Positions 32,780 to 41,047 of a DNA stretch of 41,145 nucleotides are shown in pieces (position 1 is the first letter of the stretch; each line of letters begins with the position of its first letter). The DNA is from an uncultured Clostridia bacterium (GTDB lineage: Bacteria > Bacillota > Dehalobacteriia > UBA4068). The stretch covers positions 1 to 41,145 of the forward strand of contig CALYAP010000043.1 of assembly GCA_944393575.1 (NCBI GenBank), read 5' to 3'. The translations under genes and the position numbers were made by a program. Under the pieces are notes generated by a model. The model ran no database searches and was not told the origin of the DNA. It worked only from the letters and a program-made list of their open reading frames with translations.

Positions 32780-34573
32780 ATGAATTTTGCACGGTCGCAT
32801 ATCCTAGTCTGCGGTGGCACGGGTTGTACTTCATCGCAGAGCCCCAAGATTATGGAGGAGTTTGAGGTTCAGCTTGCTAAACGTGGCCTCAGCGATGAAG
32901 CTAAGGTGATCCTCACTGGCTGCTTCGGCCTCTGTGCACTCGGGCCAATCGTCGTTGTTTATCCTGAGGGAGCCTTTTATTCTAATGTAAAAGTTTCCGA
33001 TGTTGCTGAGATCGTAGAGGAACATATCCTCAAGGGCCGTATTGTTGAACGCTTGTTGTATCATGAAAAGAAGAGCAATGAAATTGTTCATTCCCTGAAT
33101 GATACTGAATTCTATAAAAAACAAAAAAGAATTGCGCTGCGTAACTGCGGTGTGATTAATCCGGAAAATATCGATGAATATATCGCTTTTGATGGTTATC
33201 AGGCTTTGGCTACTTGCCTGACCGAGCGTACTCCTCAGGAGGTCATCGATATTATTTCTGCTTCTGGACTGCGCGGCCGTGGCGGCGCTGGTTTCCCTAC
33301 CGGTACTAAATGGAGCTTCGCTGCTCGTGAAAAGGGTCCGGTTAAATATGTCTGCTGCAATGCCGATGAGGGCGATCCTGGCGCATTCATGGACCGTTCC
33401 GTTTTGGAAGGTGACCCGCATAGTGTTATTGAGGCTATGGCTATAGCCGGATATGCTATTGGTGCTTCCCAGGGTTATATTTATGTTCGTGCCGAATATC
33501 CTATCGCAGTTAAGAGATTGCAGATAGCTATTGACCAGGCTAAGGAATATGGTTTCCTCGGCGAACATATTTTTGACACTGATTTTTCCTTTGATCTGGA
33601 AATCCGTTTGGGCGCTGGTGCTTTCGTTTGTGGTGAAGAAACCGCGCTGATGACTTCTATTGAAGGACATCGCGGTGAGCCTCGCCCTCGTCCTCCGTAT
33701 CCGGCCGTCAAAGGACTTTTCGGCAAACCTACTATTCTTAATAATGTTGAGACTTTAGCTAATATCCCCTGGATTCTCCAAAATGGCCCAGAGAAATTTG
33801 CTGAAATGGGTACAGAGAAATCTAAGGGCACCAAGGTCTTTGCTCTTGGTGGTAAGATTACCAATACTGGTTTGGTTGAGATTCCTATGGGTACCACCCT
33901 TCGTGAGATCGTTGAAGATATCGGCGGTGGTGTTCCTAATGGCAAAAAGTTTAAGGCTGCTCAGACCGGTGGTCCTTCCGGCGGTTGTATCCCAGCAAGC
34001 CTGATTGATACCCCTATTGATTATGAAAGCTTGGCTCAGATCGGTTCAATGATGGGTTCTGGTGGTTTGATCATCATGGACGAGGATAACTGCATGGTCG
34101 ACATTGCTCGTTTCTTCCTCGATTTTACTGTTGATGAATCATGCGGTAAATGTGCTCCATGCCGTATCGGCACCAGACGCTTGAGAGAAATCTTGGACAA
34201 GATCGTTAGCGGTAAGGGCACTATGGAAGACTTGGATTTATTGGAAGAGCTGTGCTATCACCTCAAATCCAATTCTCTTTGTGCGCTAGGCCAGACTGCT
34301 CCTAACCCGGTTTTATCCACTTTGAGATATTTCCGTGATGAGTACGAAGCTCATGTTAAAGAGCACCGTTGTCCGGCGGGCGTCTGCAAAGCCCTGCTCC
34401 ATTACGTTATTGATCCCGAGAAGTGCAAAGGCTGCACTGCCTGCAGCCGTGTCTGCCCCGTCGATGCTATCTCCGGCGAGGTTAAGAAGGCTCATGTTAT
34501 CGATACAGACAAGTGCATCAAATGCGGCGCCTGCATTGAAAAATGCCGCTTTGACGCTATCAAGAAGCAATAA
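32780..34573 (+). CDS. hydB: NuoF-like flavin/iron-sulfur subunit of the [FeFe] hydrogenase (HydB)
   Basis: A 597-residue subunit. N-terminal thioredoxin-like [2Fe-2S] domain (C11, C16, C48, C52), the NuoF core with FMN/NAD(H) motifs GLRGRGGAGFPTGTKW and CNADEGDPGAFMDR, the GAYVCGEE-type loop GAFVCGEETALMTS, a [4Fe-4S] site (ESCGKCAPCRIG...SLCALG) and a C-terminal pair of [4Fe-4S] motifs (CKGCTACSRVC, CIKCGACIEKC). This is the expected architecture of bifurcating HydB, where NAD(H) and ferredoxin electrons meet. GGGAGGA precedes the ATG. It is 21 bases from hydA. Confidence 0.95.
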   Translation: MNFARSHILVCGGTGCTSSQSPKIMEEFEVQLAKRGLSDEAKVILTGCFGLCALGPIVVVYPEGAFYSNVKVSDVAEIVEEHILKGRIVERLLYHEKKSNEIVHSLNDTEFYKKQKRIALRNCGVINPENIDEYIAFDGYQALATCLTERTPQEVIDIISASGLRGRGGAGFPTGTKWSFAAREKGPVKYVCCNADEGDPGAFMDRSVLEGDPHSVIEAMAIAGYAIGASQGYIYVRAEYPIAVKRLQIAIDQAKEYGFLGEHIFDTDFSFDLEIRLGAGAFVCGEETALMTSIEGHRGEPRPRPPYPAVKGLFGKPTILNNVETLANIPWILQNGPEKFAEMGTEKSKGTKVFALGGKITNTGLVEIPMGTTLREIVEDIGGGVPNGKKFKAAQTGGPSGGCIPASLIDTPIDYESLAQIGSMMGSGGLIIMDEDNCMVDIARFFLDFTVDESCGKCAPCRIGTRRLREILDKIVSGKGTMEDLDLLEELCYHLKSNSLCALGQTAPNPVLSTLRYFRDEYEAHVKEHRCPAGVCKALLHYVIDPEKCKGCTACSRVCPVDAISGEVKKAHVIDTDKCIKCGACIEKCRFDAIKKQ

Positions 34574-34594
34574 GCGGTATAGGAGGAGACGACT

Positions 34595-36364
34595 GTGGAT
34601 ACTGTCAAACTGAAAATCAACGGAATTGAGGTTGAATGTCCCGCCAACTCCACGATATTGGAAGCGGCCCGTCAAGCAGGGATAGAAATTCCTACTCTCT
34701 GTTATTTAAAAGAAATAAACGCCATTGGTTCTTGCCGCATGTGCGTTGTTGAAGTTAAAGGCGCTAGAGGTCCTGTTGCTGCATGCGTTTATCCGGTTAA
34801 TGAGGGAATGGAGGTCTTTACCAATACTCCTTTGATTCAGAAATCCCGGAAAATGACCTTGGAGCTGATTCTTTCTAATCACCGTAAGGAATGTCTTACC
34901 TGTGTAAGAAATCAGAACTGTGAACTGCAAAAATTAGCTAGAGATTTTGGTCTGGAACATGTCCGCTTTGGCGGCGACTTGGAACCACAGATTGAGGCAT
35001 CTACACCTCATCTGATTAGAGATAATTCGAAGTGCATTCTCTGCCGCCGCTGTGTGGCAGTCTGCAAATACAACCAGGACGCTGCTGTTATTGGTGCTAA
35101 TGATCGTGGTTTTGCTACCCACATCGGTTGCGCTTTCGACCGTGACTTGTCTGAGGTTGCTTGTGTCTCTTGCGGTCAGTGCACTGCCGTTTGTCCTACT
35201 GGTGCGCTGGTTGAGCGTGATGATACTGATAAGGTTTTTGAAGCTATTAATGATCCGACCAAACACGTGGTAGTTGGTACTGCTCCTGCTATCCGTGCTA
35301 CTTTGGGTGAGTGCTTCGGATTGCCTATCGGCACTAATGTTGAGGGTAAAATGGTCGCTGCGCTGCGTCGCTTAGGCTTTGATAAGGTCTTTGATGTCGA
35401 TGTATCTGCTGATTTGACCATCATGGAAGAGGGAACTGAGTTCTTGGAACGTTTGAAAACTGGTGAGAACTTGCCGATCATCACTTCCTGCAGCCCTGGT
35501 TGGATCCGTTATTGTGAACAATACTTCCCGGAATTTATTCCTAATCTATCTACTTGTAAGTCTCCGCAGCAAATGTTCGGCGCGATGATGAAGACTTATT
35601 ATGCTCAGAAGATGAATATGGATCCTAAAGATATTGTGGTAGTATCGGTCATGCCTTGCACTGCTAAGAAATTTGAGATTCATCGTGAAGATCAACAGGC
35701 TGTTCCAGGTATTGATGATATTGATATCACCATTACCACCCGTGAGCTGGCGAGAATGATCGAGCGTTCTGGTATCCGCTTCAATGAGTTGCCAGATGAA
35801 GAATTTGATCCTATCTTTGGTATATCTACTGGCGCTGGTGTTATCTTTGGTGCTACTGGTGGCGTTATGGAAGCTGCTTTACGTACAGTGGCAGAGATCG
35901 TTACCGGTAAAGAGTTGCCCAGCCTTGATTTTAAAGAAGTCCGTGGTATTTCCGGCATCAAAGAGGCTGAGTACGATCTTAATGGCCGCGTGGTTCGTGT
36001 AGCCGTAGCCTCTGGTTTAGCAAACGCCAAAAAATTGTTGACTAGTGTCAAAAATGGTGAAGCCAATTATGACATTATTGAGATCATGGCTTGCCCTGGT
36101 GGCTGCATCAATGGTGGCGGTCAGCCTATTCAGCCAGGATCTGTCCGTAATTTCTATGAGCTGCGTGAGTTACGTGCTAAGGCTCTCTACGATCAGGATA
36201 AAAATATGCCTCTGCGTAAATCGCATGAGAATCCGATCATCAAAGAGCTTTATGATACTTTCTTGGGCGAACCAGGTGGCCATAAGGCTCATCAGTGGCT
36301 GCATACTTCTTACGTGGCCCGTCCGAAATATCCGGGTGCAGAAGCAGACGCAGCTGCTAAGTAA
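34595..36364 (+). CDS. hydA: Catalytic subunit of the NAD-linked, probably electron-bifurcating [FeFe] hydrogenase (HydA)
   Basis: A 589-residue [FeFe] hydrogenase. N-terminal [2Fe-2S] domain (CYLKEINAIGSCRMC), His-Cys cluster (HRKECLTC), two [4Fe-4S] motifs (CILCRRC, CVSCGQC) and the H-cluster domain. L1 is T297-S-C299-S300-P-G-W, so serine replaces the second cysteine of TSCCPGW; L2 is VMPCTAKKFE; L3 is MACPGGCINGGGQP. The short C-terminal domain ends HTSYVA. With HydB and HydC it should couple NADH and ferredoxin oxidation to H2 formation, or the reverse. GTG start 7 bases after AGGAGGA. I believe the serine variant occurs in other multimeric enzymes. Confidence 0.95.
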   Translation: MDTVKLKINGIEVECPANSTILEAARQAGIEIPTLCYLKEINAIGSCRMCVVEVKGARGPVAACVYPVNEGMEVFTNTPLIQKSRKMTLELILSNHRKECLTCVRNQNCELQKLARDFGLEHVRFGGDLEPQIEASTPHLIRDNSKCILCRRCVAVCKYNQDAAVIGANDRGFATHIGCAFDRDLSEVACVSCGQCTAVCPTGALVERDDTDKVFEAINDPTKHVVVGTAPAIRATLGECFGLPIGTNVEGKMVAALRRLGFDKVFDVDVSADLTIMEEGTEFLERLKTGENLPIITSCSPGWIRYCEQYFPEFIPNLSTCKSPQQMFGAMMKTYYAQKMNMDPKDIVVVSVMPCTAKKFEIHREDQQAVPGIDDIDITITTRELARMIERSGIRFNELPDEEFDPIFGISTGAGVIFGATGGVMEAALRTVAEIVTGKELPSLDFKEVRGISGIKEAEYDLNGRVVRVAVASGLANAKKLLTSVKNGEANYDIIEIMACPGGCINGGGQPIQPGSVRNFYELRELRAKALYDQDKNMPLRKSHENPIIKELYDTFLGEPGGHKAHQWLHTSYVARPKYPGAEADAAAK

Positions 36365-36381
36365 AATATCAAGCTATTGTT

Positions 36382-36413
36382 AACAGGAGCTGGAATTCCA
36401 GCTCCTGTTTTTT
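36382..36413 (+). terminator. Terminator of the hyd operon
   Basis: A perfect palindrome with 14-base arms (36382-36395 / 36396-36409), centre GGAATTCC, then a T run to 36413. Confidence 0.93.
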
Positions 36414-36457
36414 GTTGTTATAGAAATATTGAATAAAATATTATATTGTTGATACCC

Positions 36458-36488
36458 TATTGCAATACTAGGTTTTAGACGGTATAAT
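36458..36488 (+). promoter_or_regulatory. Promoter of the ABC importer operon with a palindrome on the -35
   Basis: TTGCAA (36460-36465), 17 bases, TATAAT (36483-36488). The -35 lies inside the perfect palindrome TATTGCAATA (36458-36467), a candidate operator. Confidence 0.7.
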
Positions 36489-36508
36489 CCTATTATAGAT
36501 AAAAATCG

Positions 36509-36544
36509 CATGTCTGCTGGGGGAATTGATATTGCAGTGACATG
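36509..36544 (+). promoter_or_regulatory. Leader hairpin of the ABC importer operon
   Basis: CATGTC (36509-36514) / GACATG (36539-36544) with inner TGC/GCA pairing and a 2-base bulge, about 9 pairs. It lies in the 5' leader, 23 bases before the start codon. No known riboswitch consensus is recognised (no TPP or cobalamin motif). Confidence 0.4.
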
Positions 36545-36567
36545 TAGAAAAGGGAGGTTTTTCAAAC

Positions 36568-37569
36568 ATGAAGAAATTGTTATTGATTTTACTTTCAGTG
36601 TTTGCATTGTTGGCATTTGCCGCTTGTTCTAGTGAACCCGTTAATGATAATGGCGCTAATCAAGACGAGCAAAATGTTCAAGAAGAGGCGATCACTCCAT
36701 CGGTTATGACGCTTAAGGGCCCAACTGGTGTAGCTATGGCAAAAATGATCGATGATAATGAAACCACTGGGAAATATGATTTCTCTCTTGTAGGCAGCCC
36801 AGATGAAATAGTTTCGGCCATCAGTAGCGGAGAGGCAGATATTGCTGCTATGCCTACTAATCTGGCAGCTAAACTGTATGCCAAAAATGAAGGCGATCTG
36901 CAGATGATCTCTGTTATTGCGGATGGCTCGCTGTATATCTTGGAAAATGGTGAGACTATTAATTCCCTGGCTGATTTGCAGGGAAAGACTATTTATGCCA
37001 CGGGGCAGGGTTCCAACCCGCAGTATATTTTGGAATATTTGCTGAATTCTGCGGGATTGACTCCTGGCGAAGATGTTGAGATTATTTATAGGTCTGAGCA
37101 TGCTGAACTCGCAACCTTGATGGCTAGCGGTGATGTTGATATTGCGATGTTGCCTGAGCCTAACGTATCGGTTGTTTTAACTAAAAATGACCAGATTCGA
37201 GTAGCTTTGGATCTCAATGAGGAATGGAATAATGCTACTGGGGGCAATTTAACGATGAGTTGTGTCGCTGCTACCAAAACCTTTATAGCAGAACACCCTC
37301 AGGCGGTAGCTGATTTCTTGGCTGATTTGCAGCAATCGATTACTTTTGCCCTCGATGATGTTTCTTCTACTGCGGCCTTGTGTGCTAAGCATGGTATTAT
37401 AGAAAATGAGGCTGTTGGTGAGATTTCTATCCCTAAAATGGGATTGACTTATGTTGATGGTGCAGATATCGAACCTGCTGTCAGCGGCTATCTAACTATG
37501 CTCTTTGAGGCTGATCCATCATCAGTTGGCGGTGCGATGCCGGCAGAGGATTTTTATTATTTAAAGTAG
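36568..37569 (+). CDS. ABC transporter substrate-binding lipoprotein, NitT/TauT type
   Basis: A 333-residue lipoprotein. Signal peptide with lipobox AFAAC, modified at C20, followed by an acidic/Asn-rich linker and a periplasmic-binding fold of the NMT1/SsuA superfamily (TLKGPTGVAMAKM, GEADIAAMPTNLAAKLY, LQGKTIYATGQGSNPQYILEYLL, DVDIAMLPEPNVSVVL). Relatives bind nitrate, taurine, sulfonates, thiamine precursors or riboflavin; nothing here selects among them. GGGAGG precedes the ATG. It is followed after 13 bases by the permease. Confidence 0.88.
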   Translation: MKKLLLILLSVFALLAFAACSSEPVNDNGANQDEQNVQEEAITPSVMTLKGPTGVAMAKMIDDNETTGKYDFSLVGSPDEIVSAISSGEADIAAMPTNLAAKLYAKNEGDLQMISVIADGSLYILENGETINSLADLQGKTIYATGQGSNPQYILEYLLNSAGLTPGEDVEIIYRSEHAELATLMASGDVDIAMLPEPNVSVVLTKNDQIRVALDLNEEWNNATGGNLTMSCVAATKTFIAEHPQAVADFLADLQQSITFALDDVSSTAALCAKHGIIENEAVGEISIPKMGLTYVDGADIEPAVSGYLTMLFEADPSSVGGAMPAEDFYYLK

Positions 37570-37582
37570 AAGATTATCTTTT

Positions 37583-38338
37583 ATGAATAAAATGCACAAT
37601 AAAAAAGCGCTTTCTGTGCTCAAAGGTGTGGCTGTAGCTTTATTTTGGCTTGCTGTATGGTGGGTTTTAGCCCTGGCGGTCAACAAACAATTATTATTGC
37701 CTAGCCCCTTGGAAGTAGGAGAGCGCTTTTGTGCGCTTATTGTCCAGGGCGAGTTCTGGGTGATTACCGTAAGTTCGCTGCTGCGTGTTTTGGCTGGATT
37801 TGCTTTAGGTATGGTTGTAGGATTGGCTATGGCCATTTTGATGCATAAAAGCAAAATTATTTTTGCACTCTTTTCGCCTTTTATCAAAGCGGTGAGAGCT
37901 ACCCCGGTAGCCTCTTTCATTATTCTGGCCTTGGTCTGGATCACCAGCGGTCGGCTACCGGTTTTTATTTCTTTCCTGATGGTTTTACCTGTGGCTTGGG
38001 CTAATGCTACCAGTGGAATAGAGAATACCGATAAACAACTGTTAGAGATGGCTGCTATTTTTAAAGTAAAAACTTGGCGGGTATGGGTGGATATTTATTG
38101 GCCCTCGTTACGTCCTTATCTATTGGCCGCAGCTACTACTGGTTTAGGTTTGGCTTGGAAATCCGGTATCACTGCCGAGGTTATTGCTTCTCCCAAGTTT
38201 GCTATTGGCAGTGAATTGCAGTCAGCCAAGGTGTATTTGGAAACGCCAGATATCTTTGTGTGGACAATAGTGGTGGTTTTCCTGTCTATTGTTTTGGAAA
38301 AGTTATTGCTGCGTTTGTTGCGGAAAGGTATGTCATGA
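37583..38338 (+). CDS. ABC transporter permease, NitT/TauT type
   Basis: A 251-residue permease with about six membrane helices. The N-terminal LLPSPLEVGERFCAL, the VKAVRATPVASFIILALVWI region and the EMAAIFKVKTWRVWVDIYWPSLRPYLLAA coupling loop (EAA motif with a G-like turn) are typical of SsuC/TauC-like permeases; WKSGITAEVI is also typical. No strong ribosome-binding site is seen before either possible ATG (37583 or 37592), so translation may be coupled to the lipoprotein gene. Its stop overlaps the ATPase start (ATGA). Confidence 0.9.
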   Translation: MNKMHNKKALSVLKGVAVALFWLAVWWVLALAVNKQLLLPSPLEVGERFCALIVQGEFWVITVSSLLRVLAGFALGMVVGLAMAILMHKSKIIFALFSPFIKAVRATPVASFIILALVWITSGRLPVFISFLMVLPVAWANATSGIENTDKQLLEMAAIFKVKTWRVWVDIYWPSLRPYLLAAATTGLGLAWKSGITAEVIASPKFAIGSELQSAKVYLETPDIFVWTIVVVFLSIVLEKLLLRLLRKGMS

Positions 38339-38904
38339 GTATAAAAATTATCAATCTCAATGTTAGCTTTGATGACAAAGAGGTTATCAAGGATTTGGCA
38401 CTGGAATTGCCTGATCAGGGCGTAGTTAGTATTTTTGGTCCTTCGGGAGCAGGTAAGACTACTTTATTTAACTGCTTAGCTGGACTGATAACCCCAGATA
38501 GTGGTCAGATAATTGGCTTGGAGAATAAAAAACTTTCTATGGTTTTTCAGGAAAACCGCCTGCTGCCCTGGTTTAGTGCTCTGAAAAATGTTGCTTTTGT
38601 TATCAATGGTGACGAAGAAAAAGCTCGGAGAGCTTTATCATGGCTAGAGTTATCAGATGCAGCAGATAAATTGCCAGATGAATTATCCGGAGGCATGCAG
38701 CGCAGAGTAGCTGTTGCTCGGGCATTAGCCTATGGTGGCGATGTTTTGTTGTTGGATGAACCTAATGCCGGGCTTGATGAAAGCTTGGCAGAGAGAATGA
38801 TGTCACGTATTTTAGAACAATGGTCGGGACGGTTGGTAATGCTGATTACCCATGATAGTTCACTTGTAGAGAAGTTCGCTGATTATCGTTATGATCTTAG
38901 TTGA
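38335..38904 (+). CDS. Short ABC transporter ATPase
   Basis: A 189-residue ATPase. Walker A GPSGAGKTT, Q-loop VFQENRLLPWFSAL, signature LSGGMQRRVAVARAL, Walker B VLLLDEPNAGLDE and the H-loop ITHD are all complete. It stops soon after the H-loop, so it is 50 or more residues shorter than usual NitT/TauT ATPases (about 250) and lacks their C-terminal extension. I start at ATG 38335, which overlaps the permease stop (ATGA); the longer frame upstream lies within the permease gene. No terminator is evident downstream. Confidence 0.88.
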   Translation: MSIKIINLNVSFDDKEVIKDLALELPDQGVVSIFGPSGAGKTTLFNCLAGLITPDSGQIIGLENKKLSMVFQENRLLPWFSALKNVAFVINGDEEKARRALSWLELSDAADKLPDELSGGMQRRVAVARALAYGGDVLLLDEPNAGLDESLAERMMSRILEQWSGRLVMLITHDSSLVEKFADYRYDLS

Positions 38905-39117
38905 GTATGTTTTTATTATTTGAAAAATTGATTGTTATAAATTTGCCATATAATGCACTGGTATCATAAAGTTGTCAATAAATGTCTTTTTAATAATGGC
39001 TCAAATGATAATATTAATTAATAATTTTTGACTTGTAACATTATTTGTTTTTGCAATATTTGTTGGCTAATTAAGCTTGTTTGATGAGGCTTGTTTTTAT
39101 TTAGATATTCGATACTA
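38905..39117. other. A/T-rich gap without recognised features
   Basis: No convincing gene, terminator or repeat is visible between the ATPase stop and the next promoter; the sequence is A/T-rich with stop codons in all frames at short intervals. Confidence 0.5.
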
Positions 39118-39146
39118 TTGACTTTTAAAAAGGGATGGAGTACAAT
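39118..39146 (+). promoter_or_regulatory. Strong promoter upstream of the structured RNA and lyase
   Basis: TTGACT (39118-39123), 17 bases, TACAAT (39141-39146). Predicted start about 39153, giving a leader of about 300 bases to the lyase. Confidence 0.7.
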
Positions 39147-39241
39147 AATTACAAATATATCATTGTATTTGTGGAAAATAGCGATTTAAATTCATATTCG
39201 TTTTTTAGAACACCTCGTAGCAGGCTTGTTTTAAAGAAATT

Positions 39242-39357
39242 AGGAGCAAAAATGTTTGGATGTAATACTTGAGTCTCTTGCGTATTGATAATCCAAACGG
39301 AGGGACCGGTACAGTTTAATAAAGGTTCTCTGCAGTGATTGTTTGTTGCTCCTTTTT
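39242..39357 (+). ncRNA. Structured leader RNA or small RNA, ending in a terminator-like stem
   Basis: A closed three-way fold. P1: AGGAGCAA (39242-39249) / TTGCTCCT (39346-39353), 8 pairs, followed by TTTTT. P2: GTTTGGAT (39254-39261) / ATCCAAAC (39291-39298), 8 pairs, with an inner stem TAATAC (39263-39268) / GTATTG (39282-39287). P3: GGGACC (39302-39307) / GGTTCT (39324-39329), 6 pairs with two G-T. It matches no riboswitch, T-box, 6S or SRP consensus that I recognise. Closing P1 ahead of a T run suggests conditional termination before the lyase. Confidence 0.5.
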
Positions 39358-39460
39358 ATTATGCTTTTTGCTTAGTTTAAACTTAATAGTTTTTTAAGAA
39401 TAACTTTGATATTGCTTTTGTTTTATAAAAATTCAAATAAATGTTGGAGGTTTTGCGTTT

Positions 39461-40834
39461 ATGACTACTAGTATGAATGATTCCCCGCTGTTTAGAGGTA
39501 TGTTCACCTGCCCGTCTATGTGTGAGATATGGGACGACCATTCTCTGATTCAGGCTTGGATGGATATCTGGAAAGCTTTGGCCCAAACCCAGGCTGCTCA
39601 CGGTATTATTCCGCAGGAAGCTGCTGATGAAATCACCAAGAAATGCGATGTCAACAACTTGGACTTTGCTGCTATGGGTCAAGAAGTCATGAAAGTTGGC
39701 CATGCTCTGGTTCCTGTACTGCGTGCTTATGAACATATCTGTGACAACGGTTATGGTGAATACTTGCATCTTGGCTCCACTACTCAGGATGTTTCTGATA
39801 CCGGTTTCATGATGCTGCTGAAACGTTCTTATGAAGCTATCATGAAAGATCTGCGCGATGTTGAGGCTGCTGCTTTGAAGTTGGCTGCTGATCATAAAAA
39901 CACTGTTATGGCCGGTCGTACCCATGGTCAACAGGCATTGCCTATCACTTTTGGTTTTAAGGCTGCTTACTGGGCTTCCGAGATCCGTCGTGAGATCGAA
40001 CGCATGAAAGAAGTTTATGCTCGTGATTTCGTCGGCGAGCTCTCCGGTGCTGTTGGCACCTGTGCTGGTTTTGGCAAAGATGGTCATGTCATCAGTGAGG
40101 AAGCCATTGCTAGACTTGGCCTGAATGTTCCGGATATTATGTGGCATTCTACCAGAGATAGATTTGCTTCTATTACTAATACTGCTGTTTTGGTCGCTTT
40201 CACCATGGCTCATATTGCCCATGAATGCGCTAATATGATGAAAACTGAGTTCGGCGAAGTCGCTGAAGGCTTTGTCCGTGGTCAGGTTTTCTCCTCCACC
40301 ATGCCTAATAAACGTAACCCAGGTCTCTGCGAGATGACTCAAACCCAGGCTCGTTTGGCACAGGGTTCTGCTATTGCTACCATTAACTCCATGTATTGTG
40401 AGCATGAACGTGACGCTTCTGTATGGCGTATCGAATGGAGAAGCTTGGGCGAATGCATGATGTCTGTTGGTTGTGCTGTTGCCCGCGCTAAGAAATTGCT
40501 GGAGAACCTGGTTGTTTATCCGGAAAGAATGCGCGAAAACCTCAACCTGACTAAAGGCTTGATGTATGCAGAGCCGGTTATGTTGGCTATGGGTAAACAT
40601 ATCGGCAAACAGACTGCTCATGAATTGGTTTATGAGATCAGCATGGACTGCTTCGAGAATAACGTCTTGTTCATCGATGGCCTCCTGGCTAATGAAACTG
40701 TTGCCAAATATATGACCCGTGCTGATTTAGAAGATATTATGCAGCCTGAACATTACACTGGCGATGCTATTTATTATGTAGATAAGGTTATCGCTGAAGT
40801 AAATGCTGCTCGTGAAAAAGACGAAATCAAATAA
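39461..40834 (+). CDS. Fumarase/aspartase-superfamily lyase, PurB/PcaB-like, substrate unknown
   Basis: A 457-residue lyase with the three conserved regions: GSTTQDVSDTGF (C1), GRTHGQQALPITFGFK (C2) and SSTMPNKRNPGLCE (C3, flexible loop with the catalytic serine). The C3 pattern is nearest to adenylosuccinate lyase and 3-carboxymuconate cycloisomerase, which have histidine (PHKRNP) or tyrosine where this has asparagine. An anaerobe of this type would hardly run the beta-ketoadipate pathway, so another beta-elimination substrate is likely. GGAGGT precedes the ATG. Codon use is strongly biased, like gdhA, suggesting high expression. Confidence 0.82.
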   Translation: MTTSMNDSPLFRGMFTCPSMCEIWDDHSLIQAWMDIWKALAQTQAAHGIIPQEAADEITKKCDVNNLDFAAMGQEVMKVGHALVPVLRAYEHICDNGYGEYLHLGSTTQDVSDTGFMMLLKRSYEAIMKDLRDVEAAALKLAADHKNTVMAGRTHGQQALPITFGFKAAYWASEIRREIERMKEVYARDFVGELSGAVGTCAGFGKDGHVISEEAIARLGLNVPDIMWHSTRDRFASITNTAVLVAFTMAHIAHECANMMKTEFGEVAEGFVRGQVFSSTMPNKRNPGLCEMTQTQARLAQGSAIATINSMYCEHERDASVWRIEWRSLGECMMSVGCAVARAKKLLENLVVYPERMRENLNLTKGLMYAEPVMLAMGKHIGKQTAHELVYEISMDCFENNVLFIDGLLANETVAKYMTRADLEDIMQPEHYTGDAIYYVDKVIAEVNAAREKDEIK

Positions 40835-40883
40835 GTAAAGCGAATCCGCTTGCTAAACTGTTTATCAATAATTGGTGTTTCGT

Positions 40884-40916
40884 ACAGGGTTTAGGCTGAT
40901 GAAGCTTAAACCCTGT
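40884..40916 (+). terminator. Long hairpin after the lyase gene
   Basis: ACAGGGTTTAGGCT (40884-40897) / AGCTTAAACCCTGT (40903-40916), 14 pairs with one G-T, 5-base loop. It has no T run, so termination may be partial and the next gene may be cotranscribed. Confidence 0.55.
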
Positions 40917-41047
40917 GTGAGCGATAAAGAGATGACAGAATGTTTTGAAAATTGTTTAATTCCTTGGGGTAAGCGGCAGTTAATATGCTGAAAATTAAGA
41001 GTGTATTACGGCCAGAAGAAAAACAGAAGAAATAGGAGGAGAGAAGA

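Noticed and set aside
32831-33670. A 279-codon minus-strand open frame opposite hydB
   Set aside because: The forward frame encodes all HydB motifs; the reverse frame is composed of unlikely Ser/Ile/Asn-rich sequence without recognisable domains.
36378-36385. TGTTAACA palindrome after hydA as a Rex-like site
   Set aside because: It lies beside and partly within the terminator stem after the operon, not at a promoter, so it is probably incidental.
39297-39312. A T-box-like string (GGAGGGACCGGTAC) in the structured leader
   Set aside because: It does not match the AGGGTGGTACCGCG consensus, and the expected stem I with specifier loop is absent.
39383-40621. A 412-codon open frame on the minus strand opposite the lyase
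   Set aside because: It is an antisense shadow of a codon-biased gene, has no ribosome-binding site or family motif, and the forward frame has the complete lyase signatures.
40932-40991. A 19-codon frame (MTECFENCL...) between the lyase and the last gene
   Set aside because: Only a weak purine stretch precedes it, and nothing shows it is translated; a leader peptide is possible but unsupported.
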